Assembly (NCBI GenBank): GCA_025966335.1
Contig: JAICRS010000021.1
Location: 1-19,421, forward strand
Direction: 5' to 3'
DNA length: 19,421 nucleotides
DNA from: Nocardioidaceae bacterium
Lineage (GTDB): Bacteria; Actinomycetota; Actinomycetes; Propionibacteriales; Nocardioidaceae
Each line of letters starts with the position of its first letter. Position 1 is the first letter of the stretch. This document shows, in pieces, positions 7,394 through 13,099 of the stretch. A program made the position numbers and the translations under genes. The notes below the pieces were generated by a model that was given only the letters and a program-made list of their open reading frames with translations, did no database searches and was not told the DNA's origin.

Positions 7394-9004
7394 ATGCAGA
7401 TGTCCACCTCCGCCCACGTCGACACCTTCTGCCGGGACAACCTGCCGGCTCCGGAACAGTGCGCGGAGCTGATCTTCGAGCTCCCCGAGCTGCACTACCC
7501 GGACCGGCTGAACTGTGCTGTGGAGCTGCTCGACGCCGTCGCGGACCGGCTCGGTGAGGACCGGCCGTGCCTGCACGCACCAGGAGCGGAGACCTGGACC
7601 TACGGTGACCTCTTTGCGACTGCCAACCGGATCGCCAACGTGCTGGTCGACGACCTCGGGATCGTGCCGGGGAACCGCGTGCTGCTGCGCGGCCCGAACA
7701 ACCCGTGGCTGGTCGCCGCCTGGTTCGCCACCCTCAAGGCCGGCGCCGTCGCCGTCAGCACGATGCCGCTGCTGCGTGCCGGTGAGCTCAGCACGATCCA
7801 CGAGATCGCGCAGATCTCCGCCTCGATCTGCGACCACCGGTTCTTGGCGGACGTGGAGGCGTCCTCGATCGACACGCCGGTGCTGGCCTACGGCGGCACC
7901 GGCGCCGACGACCTGGTCCAGCGGTCCGCCGACCGCCCCGACACCTTCTCCGCGGTGGACACCGCCGCCGACGACGTCGCGCTGCTGGCGTTCACCTCCG
8001 GCACGACTGGACGCCCGAAGGCGACCATGCACTTCCACCGTGACCTGCTGGCCATCGCCGACACGTTCTCGCGCCATCTCCTCGAGCCGACCCCCGACGA
8101 CGTGTTCACCGGCACACCACCGATCGCGTTTACCTTCGGACTCGGCGGAGCGGTCGTGTTCCCGTTGCGCGTCGGCGCCTCCACGCTGCTGATCGAGAAG
8201 GCCGGCCCGGCCGAGCTCGCCGGACTCATCGCGGAGTACGGCGTCACCGTCTGCTTCACCGCTCCCACCGCGTACAAGGCGATGATCGCCTCGAGCGACC
8301 TGTCCCTGCTCAGCACCCTGCGCACCGCGGTGTCGGCCGGCGAGCACCTCCCCGCGGCGACCTGGCAGACCTTCAAGGAGCGGACCGGGGTGGCGATCAT
8401 CGACGGGATCGGCTCCACCGAGATGCTGCACATCTTCATCTCCGCCAGCGGCGCCGACATCCGGCCCGGATCGACCGGCAAGGCGGTGCCCGGGTACGTC
8501 GCCACCATCCTCGACGAGGACGGCAACCCGGTCCCTCCGGGCACCCCGGGACGACTCGCCGTCAAGGGACCCACCGGCTGCCGCTATCTCGCCGACAGCA
8601 GGCAGGCCGCCTACGTGGACAACGGCTGGAACGTCACCGGCGACACCTTCACCTGCGACGACGACGGCTACTTCTGGTACCAGGCCCGCAGCGACGACAT
8701 GATCATCTCCTCCGGCTACAACATCGCCGCTCCCGAGGTCGAGGAAGCGGTGCTCCGGCACCCCGACGTCGAGGAGTGCGGCGTGGTCGGTGTCCCGGAC
8801 GAGGCACGCGGCGCGCTGGTGAAGGCGTTCGTGGTGCTCCGCGACGGCGTCGCGGGGAACGAGGAGAAGGCGAAGGAGCTCCAGGACTTCACCAAGCAGG
8901 TGGTCGCGCCGTACAAGTACCCGCGGATCGTCGAGTTCGTCGAGGAGCTGCCGCGCACCGCGACCGGGAAGCTGCAGCGCTTCCGGCTGCGCGACCATGA
9001 CTGA
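7394..9004 (+). CDS. abmG: 2-Aminobenzoate-CoA ligase-like AMP-forming acyl-CoA ligase
   Basis: A 536-residue member of the ANL (acyl-CoA synthetase) superfamily, close to the benzoate/2-aminobenzoate-CoA ligase group. It activates an aromatic acid with ATP and CoA through an acyl-adenylate. The P-loop FTSGTTGRPKATMH is at 200-213. The adenylate-binding motif GIGSTEMLHIF is near 338-348, with TEMLHIF characteristic of benzoate-CoA ligases. The ribose-binding Asp is D417 in TGDTF; the hinge SDDMIISSGYN is at 433-443; the catalytic lysine is K526 in ATGKLQRF. It heads a two-gene unit with the PaaX regulator, overlapping it by 8 nt, and lies next to the beta-oxidation-like operon and the fused monooxygenase/reductase. 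This context favours 2-aminobenzoate as substrate. Benzoate or salicylate remain possible because specificity residues cannot be judged by eye. Confidence 0.85.
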   Translation: MQMSTSAHVDTFCRDNLPAPEQCAELIFELPELHYPDRLNCAVELLDAVADRLGEDRPCLHAPGAETWTYGDLFATANRIANVLVDDLGIVPGNRVLLRGPNNPWLVAAWFATLKAGAVAVSTMPLLRAGELSTIHEIAQISASICDHRFLADVEASSIDTPVLAYGGTGADDLVQRSADRPDTFSAVDTAADDVALLAFTSGTTGRPKATMHFHRDLLAIADTFSRHLLEPTPDDVFTGTPPIAFTFGLGGAVVFPLRVGASTLLIEKAGPAELAGLIAEYGVTVCFTAPTAYKAMIASSDLSLLSTLRTAVSAGEHLPAATWQTFKERTGVAIIDGIGSTEMLHIFISASGADIRPGSTGKAVPGYVATILDEDGNPVPPGTPGRLAVKGPTGCRYLADSRQAAYVDNGWNVTGDTFTCDDDGYFWYQARSDDMIISSGYNIAAPEVEEAVLRHPDVEECGVVGVPDEARGALVKAFVVLRDGVAGNEEKAKELQDFTKQVVAPYKYPRIVEFVEELPRTATGKLQRFRLRDHD

Positions 9005-9833
9005 ACCCGGGACCGACATCCCGCCGCGCCAGCTGATCACCTCCCTCTACGGGCTCTACGCCCGCGCCGAGCACGACTGGCTCTCGGTGGCCGCGCTGGT
9101 GCGGCTGATGGAGGACCTCGGCGTCGACGCGGCCGCGGTCCGGTCGTCGGTGTCCCGGCTGAAGAAGCGTGACGTGCTGCGCAGCATGAAGCGCGAGGGC
9201 CGGGCCGGCTACGCGCTCTCCCCCGACACCCTCGCGATTCTCCGTGAGGGCGACGTGCGGATCTTCTCCCGTCCCCGCGCCACCCCCGAGGACGGGTGGC
9301 TGGTGGTGGTGTTCTCCGTGCCCGAGTCCGAGCGGGAGCGGCGGCACGCGCTCCGCGCCCAGCTGGTCCGGCTCGGGCTCGGCACCGCGGCGCCCGGGGT
9401 GTGGATGGCACCCGGCACGCTGTTCGACGAGGTCGCACTGGTGCTCGAGCGCACCGAGCTGATGTCCTACACCGAGTTCTTCCGCTCCGAGTACCTCGGC
9501 CCCGGGGACGTCACCGAGAAGCTGCCCGAGTGGTGGGACCTCGATGAGCTGGAGGCGCTGTACACCGACTTCCACGCCACCTACGCCCCTGTCCGCAAGC
9601 GGCTGGCAGGGACGGCGCCGTCCGCCGACGTCGCCTTCCGTCTCTACGTGCCCATGCTGACCGCGTGGCGACGGCTGCCCTACCGCGACCCGGGCCTTCC
9701 GCTGGAGTACCTGCCGTCCGGCTGGAAGGGAGTCACCGCGGGCCAGCTGTTCGCCGACCTGGACGACCTGCTCCGCGGTCCCGCCGACGAGCACGCGCAG
9801 CAGGTGCTGCACGCGGGCGGCGGCACGGAGTGA
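8997..9833 (+). CDS. paaX: PaaX-family transcriptional regulator
   Basis: A 278-residue regulator. The N-terminal PaaX winged-helix starts at RQLITSLYGLYARAEHDWL (about 11-29), with the helix-turn-helix continuing through SVAALVRLMEDLG and AAVRSSVSRLKKRD to about 62. The middle part has WLVVVFSVPESERERRHALR and GLGTAAPGVWMAP, the hallmark of the PaaX central domain, and the C-terminal domain follows. PaaX of E. coli represses phenylacetate genes and is released by phenylacetyl-CoA; paralogues in aromatic-CoA clusters respond to their own CoA ester. Here 2-aminobenzoyl-CoA is the natural candidate inducer (inference). The ATG lies inside the ligase stop region with no clear SD, so translation is probably coupled. 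The stop is 13 nt from the convergent ridA stop. Confidence 0.9.
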   Translation: MTEPGTDIPPRQLITSLYGLYARAEHDWLSVAALVRLMEDLGVDAAAVRSSVSRLKKRDVLRSMKREGRAGYALSPDTLAILREGDVRIFSRPRATPEDGWLVVVFSVPESERERRHALRAQLVRLGLGTAAPGVWMAPGTLFDEVALVLERTELMSYTEFFRSEYLGPGDVTEKLPEWWDLDELEALYTDFHATYAPVRKRLAGTAPSADVAFRLYVPMLTAWRRLPYRDPGLPLEYLPSGWKGVTAGQLFADLDDLLRGPADEHAQQVLHAGGGTE

Positions 9834-9846
9834 GCGCGGCGGGCGA

Positions 9847-10245
9847 TCAGTCCGGCAGTACGGCGGCGCCTTGCACCTCGACCAGCGCCTCGACGTCCCA
9901 CAGCCGGGCCACACCGATCCCGGCCATCGCCGGGTAGTGGGCTCCGACCAGCCGCTTCCAGACCTGACCGATCTCCCGGGCATGCGCCTTGTAGTCGTCC
10001 ATGTCCACGATGTAGACCGTCAGCGACGCCAGGTGCTCCGGCCGGCCGCCGGCCCCGCTGAGCGCCTGGAGGAGGTTGCCGAGCGCCTGCTCGAACTGCT
10101 CCACGACGCCTTCGCCGACGATCTGCCCGGACGGGTCGAGCGCGGTCTGTCCGGCGAGGTGCACCGTGGTGCCGGTGGCCCGGACGGCGTGGCTGAAGCC
10201 GGCCGGCTTGCCGAGCTCGGGTGGGTTGATCCGCTCCAGGGTCAT
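9847..10245 (-). CDS. RidA/YjgF/YER057c/UK114-family enamine/imine deaminase-like protein
   Basis: A 132-residue single-domain Rid protein, the usual family length. RidA-type proteins hydrolyse reactive enamines and imines to ketones and ammonia. The arginine that anchors the substrate carboxylate in RidA is present as R114 in VARLWDVEALVEV. The position of the archetypal C-terminal glutamate appears to be Gln125 (VEVQGAAV), so this is likely a non-archetypal Rid subgroup. The segment HLAGQTALDPSGQIVGEG is typical. The ATG at 10245 overlaps the SDR stop by 4 nt (ATGA), making it the last gene of the four-gene operon; longer upstream frames are antisense-like extensions and not credible. The proposed role is deamination of the cyclic enamine made from 2-aminobenzoyl-CoA. 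Confidence 0.88.
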   Translation of the reverse strand: MTLERINPPELGKPAGFSHAVRATGTTVHLAGQTALDPSGQIVGEGVVEQFEQALGNLLQALSGAGGRPEHLASLTVYIVDMDDYKAHAREIGQVWKRLVGAHYPAMAGIGVARLWDVEALVEVQGAAVLPD

Positions 10246-11012
10246 GACTGCACCGCTCCTCCGTCGACGTTGATCCCCTGTCCGTTGATGGCGCCGTTGC
10301 CGACCAGGAGGCTCACCGTGTCCGCTACCTCGTCGGGACGGATCAGGCGTCCGATCGGCTGCCGCCGCGCGAGCAGCTGGACCGCCTCCTCCTCGGACCT
10401 GCCGGTGCGTGCCGAGATCGCGGCGACGGACTGGTCGGTCATCGGCGTGTCGACGTAGCCGGGGCACACCGCGTTCACGGTGACCCCGGTCCGGGCCACC
10501 TCGCTGGCGGCCGACCGGACCAGTCCGAGCACGCCGTGCTTGCTGGCGGTGTAGGCGCTGACCATCGACTCGCCGCGCTTGGCGACCACCGATGCCACCA
10601 CCACGACCCGGCCCCACCCCTGCTCGGTCATCGCGGGCAGCGCCCTGCGGACGCAGCGGAACGGCGCGGTGAGGTTCAGGTCGAGGACCCGCTGCCACTC
10701 CTCGTCGGTGGTGTCGACCAGCGCGGACGCGGTCGCGGTCCCGGCGTTCACGACGAGGATGTCGACCGTCTCCCACTCGCTCTCGGCGGCGGCGAACGCC
10801 GCCTCGACCTGGGTCTGGTCGGTGACGTCAGCGGGGACCACCAGGGACGGCCCCGGCAGCGCGTCCGCCACCTTACCGAGGGCGTCGCGGTCACGAGCCA
10901 CGAGCACGACGCGGTGCCCGTCCTGGGAGAGCCGGTGTGCGGTCGCCTCACCGATCCCGCGGCTGGCGCCGGTGACCATCGCCACCCGGCCTGCTCCGGG
11001 CAGGACGGTCAT
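10242..11012 (-). CDS. SDR-family 3-oxoacyl/beta-hydroxyacyl-CoA dehydrogenase-like oxidoreductase
   Basis: A 256-residue classical short-chain dehydrogenase. Cofactor motif TGASRGIG is at 14-21, NAG at 89-91, and the catalytic residues are S141, Y154 and K158 (YTASK). CPGYVDTP (183-190) is the usual post-catalytic loop. Arg40 after the second strand (VARDRD) suggests NADP(H), which is inferred. In this operon it probably oxidises or reduces a cyclic or ring-opened hydroxyacyl-CoA in the 2-aminobenzoate route. The ATG at 11012 shares one base with the crotonase stop (TGATG) and the gene overlaps ridA by 4 nt, so coupling is tight. The SDR family is certain; the substrate is not. Confidence 0.88.
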   Translation of the reverse strand: MTVLPGAGRVAMVTGASRGIGEATAHRLSQDGHRVVLVARDRDALGKVADALPGPSLVVPADVTDQTQVEAAFAAAESEWETVDILVVNAGTATASALVDTTDEEWQRVLDLNLTAPFRCVRRALPAMTEQGWGRVVVVASVVAKRGESMVSAYTASKHGVLGLVRSAASEVARTGVTVNAVCPGYVDTPMTDQSVAAISARTGRSEEEAVQLLARRQPIGRLIRPDEVADTVSLLVGNGAINGQGINVDGGAVQS

Positions 11013-11839
11013 CAGCGGCCCTTCCACTGCGGCGGCCGCCGGTCGTTGAACGCGGCGTGGAACTCGGCGTGGTCCTCGGTGGTCATCAGCAGCGCCTGGG
11101 TCATCGCGTCGAGCTCCACGCTGGCCCCCAGCGGCATGTCGAGCTCGCGGGTGATCAGCGACTTGGTCTGCGCGTAGGCCAGGGACGGCCCGTCGGCGAG
11201 ACGGCGCGCCAGCCGCTCCGTCGCCTGCGGGAGCTCTTCGTCGGAGACGAGCTCGCTGACCAGGCCGTACCGGTCCGCGGTCTCCGCGTCGATGGTGTCG
11301 CCCAGCATCAAGAGCTGGGTGGCGCGGCCGGCTCCTACCACGCGGGGCAGGAGGTACGCCGCTCCCATGTCCCCGCCGGAGAGCCCGACCTTGGTGAACA
11401 GGAACGCGAACCTGCCGGAGGCGCTGACCACCCGGAAGTCGGAGGCGAGCGCGACGACCGACCCGGCGCCGGCGGCGATGCCCTGGATCGCGGAGATGAT
11501 CGGGACCGGGCACTCGCGCATCGCCCGGATCACGTCGCCGGTCATCTTCGTGAAGCCCATCAGGTCGTGGGCGTCCATCTTGAGCAGCTCACCGATGATC
11601 TCGTTGACGTCGCCGCCGCCGCAGAACCCCTTGCCCTCGCCGCGGATCACCAGGACCTTGGTGTCGCCGCGGTGCGGGAGCTCGTGCAGCAGGTCGCGCA
11701 GGTCGGCGTAGCTCTCGAAGGTCAGCGGGTTCAGCTTCTCCGGCCGGTTGAGCGTGACCGTGGCGACGCCGTCGGCGACCTCGAACCTGAAGTGCTGCCA
11801 GTCCTGGGTGATCGGCGCCGAGGCGCGGTAGCGGGTCAC
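11012..11839 (-). CDS. Enoyl-CoA hydratase/isomerase (crotonase) family protein with atypical active site
   Basis: A 275-residue crotonase-fold protein. The two oxyanion-hole segments are intact: GKGFCGGGD (69-77) and IQGIAAGAG (118-126). By manual alignment to rat mitochondrial hydratase, the two catalytic glutamates (E144 and E164) correspond to V128 and F148. An aspartate, D157 in GLSGGDMGAAYLLPR, lies where some dienoyl-CoA isomerases and dehalogenases use an acidic residue. This argues against a plain hydratase and for another crotonase reaction such as isomerisation or ring C-C cleavage. The GTG at 11839 follows the dehydrogenase stop by one base; the reading begins VTRYRASAPITQDW. It is the second gene of the four-gene operon. 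Confidence 0.88.
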   Translation of the reverse strand: MTRYRASAPITQDWQHFRFEVADGVATVTLNRPEKLNPLTFESYADLRDLLHELPHRGDTKVLVIRGEGKGFCGGGDVNEIIGELLKMDAHDLMGFTKMTGDVIRAMRECPVPIISAIQGIAAGAGSVVALASDFRVVSASGRFAFLFTKVGLSGGDMGAAYLLPRVVGAGRATQLLMLGDTIDAETADRYGLVSELVSDEELPQATERLARRLADGPSLAYAQTKSLITRELDMPLGASVELDAMTQALLMTTEDHAEFHAAFNDRRPPQWKGR

Positions 11840-11840
11840 G

Positions 11841-13019
11841 TCAGCTGTTCTCCTTGTGTCCGGCGGGGTGTCGTTCCTGGTGCTCGCGGACCAGCGAGCG
11901 GCCGATGATCGTGCGCTGCACCTCCGAGGCGCCCTCGTAGATCCGGGGTGCGCGCACCTCACGGTAGAGGTGCTCGAGGAGATGGCCGCGCTGGAGGGCG
12001 CGGGCGCCGTGCATCTGGACCGCCTGGTCGACGACGTACTGCGCGGACTCGGTCGCGAACAGCTTGGCCATCGCCGCGCTCCGGGTCACCTCCGCCGGGG
12101 CGGCGCCGGCGTCGTAGGCAGCCGCGGCGGCGTGCACGAGGAGGCGCGAGGCCTGGACCCGGGTGGCCATCTCGGCCAGCGTGTGGGACACCGACTGCTG
12201 CTGGTGCAGCGGGGCGCCGTGAACCTCCCGCTCTGTGCTCCAGGCAACCGTGGCGTCAAGGGCGGCCTGCGCCATCCCGACCGCGAAGGCACCGACGCTG
12301 GGGCGGAACAGGTCCAGCGTGCGCATCGCCACCTTGAAGCCGGCGTCGACGTCGCCGAGCACGTCGTCGGCGGTCACCCGGACCCCGTCGAAGACCAGTC
12401 GGCCGATCGCGTGCGGCGCCAGCAGGTCGATGTGCTCACCGCTCAGGCCGGGCGCGTCGCCGGCGACCGCGAAGGCGGTCACCCCCCGGGCGCGGGCGTC
12501 AGGGGTCGTGCGCGCGAAGACCGAGTAGACGTCGGCCTCCGGGGCGTTGGAGATCCAGGTCTTCTCGCCGAACAACAGCCAACCGTCGCCGTCGCGCTCG
12601 GCGCGCAGGGTCAGCGCAGCCGCATCGGACCCGGCCGCCGGCTCGGACAGCGCGAACCCGGCGACCACCTCGCCGGTGACGACGCCGGGGATCCACCGGT
12701 CGACGACCTTGTCCTGTCCGGACTGGAGGATCGGGTAGCTGCCAAGCCCCTGCAGGGCGAGCGCGGTCTCCGCCTCGGTGCTCACGCCGGCGAGCGTCTC
12801 GCGCAGCAGGCACAGCTGCATCGCGGCGGCGTCGCGCGGTGACTCGTCGGCACCGCCGCCGAACAGTCCCCGGAGCAGGCCGAGCCGGCCCATCTCCCGC
12901 AGCAGCGGCCGGTTCACCTGCCCCTCGACGTGCGGAACGTGTGCCAGGTCGGTGCGGGCGACGTCGCGCACACGCTCGACGTACGCGCGCTGCTCGGGGC
13001 TGAGGCTGAACTGCGACAT
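11841..13019 (-). CDS. Acyl-CoA dehydrogenase of the island
   Basis: A 392-residue FAD-dependent acyl-CoA dehydrogenase, normal length for the family. The flavin and substrate signature GFALSEPAAGSDAAAL is at 121-136, with WLLFGEKTWISNA following. The C-terminal signature RIYEGASEVQRTIIGRSL carries Glu362 at the usual catalytic-base position. It should introduce a double bond alpha-beta to a CoA thioester, here probably a cyclohexane- or ring-opened acyl-CoA derived from 2-aminobenzoate (inferred). First gene of the leftward operon. The ATG at 13019 has no SD but sits 8 nt after a TATAGC -10 hexamer, so translation may be leaderless. The downstream crotonase starts one base after the stop. 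Confidence 0.92.
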   Translation of the reverse strand: MSQFSLSPEQRAYVERVRDVARTDLAHVPHVEGQVNRPLLREMGRLGLLRGLFGGGADESPRDAAAMQLCLLRETLAGVSTEAETALALQGLGSYPILQSGQDKVVDRWIPGVVTGEVVAGFALSEPAAGSDAAALTLRAERDGDGWLLFGEKTWISNAPEADVYSVFARTTPDARARGVTAFAVAGDAPGLSGEHIDLLAPHAIGRLVFDGVRVTADDVLGDVDAGFKVAMRTLDLFRPSVGAFAVGMAQAALDATVAWSTEREVHGAPLHQQQSVSHTLAEMATRVQASRLLVHAAAAAYDAGAAPAEVTRSAAMAKLFATESAQYVVDQAVQMHGARALQRGHLLEHLYREVRAPRIYEGASEVQRTIIGRSLVREHQERHPAGHKENS

Positions 13020-13027
13020 GGACCGAC

Positions 13028-13055
13028 GCTATAGCGGGTTGACAACGTTCGTCAA
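13028..13055 (-). promoter_or_regulatory. Promoter of the acyl-CoA dehydrogenase operon
   Basis: Read leftward, TTGACG (13055-13050) and TATAGC (13033-13028) are 16 nt apart. The -10 ends 8 nt before the ATG at 13019, which predicts a leaderless or nearly leaderless message. The -35 lies face to face with the opposing -35 at 13039-13044, together forming an inverted repeat. Confidence 0.6.
13039..13055. repeat. Inverted repeat TTGAC-N7-GTCAA across opposing -35 boxes
   Basis: The 5-bp arms 13039-13043 and 13051-13055 are exact reverse complements, with AACGTT between them. Each arm is also the -35 core of one of the two divergent promoters. The symmetry may simply result from two facing -35 boxes, or it may be a shared regulator site. 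Confidence 0.5.
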
Positions 13056-13069
13056 GAAAACAATATACT
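13039..13069 (+). promoter_or_regulatory. Promoter of the monooxygenase/reductase gene
   Basis: TTGACA (13039-13044) and TATACT (13064-13069) are near consensus but 19 nt apart, longer than the 17 nt optimum, as is common where an activator or repressor acts. The stretch 13054-13069 is unusually A/T-rich for this DNA. The message would start near 13076, with GGAG at 13089-13092 placed 7 nt before the ATG at 13100. Confidence 0.6.
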
Positions 13070-13084
13070 CGTGGAGATCACGAG
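13068..13084. promoter_or_regulatory. Candidate operator, perfect 6-bp inverted repeat over the expected transcription start
   Basis: CTCGTG-GAGAT-CACGAG is a perfect dyad of 6-bp arms with a 5-bp centre. It begins on the last bases of the -10 hexamer and covers the predicted start of the monooxygenase message, a classic repressor position. PaaX is the obvious candidate binder, though I know of no published PaaX site of this exact sequence. No clear copy is seen before the ligase gene. Confidence 0.45.
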
Positions 13085-13099
13085 CTCTGGAGTGGACAC

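Noticed and set aside
5881..7440. Longer version of the M23 peptidase starting at 7440
   Set aside because: The extra 69 residues cross the ligase promoter and start, and would bury the signal peptide. The GTG at 7233 has an SD.
7079..9040. Long minus-strand open frame opposite the CoA ligase
   Set aside because: The ligase on + has every ANL motif in frame; the antisense product is compositional shadow with no domain.
9847..10776. Longer version of the RidA gene starting at 10776
   Set aside because: The added residues overlap the SDR gene on the same strand in a different frame. The ATG at 10245 gives a standard 132-residue Rid protein with an ATGA junction.
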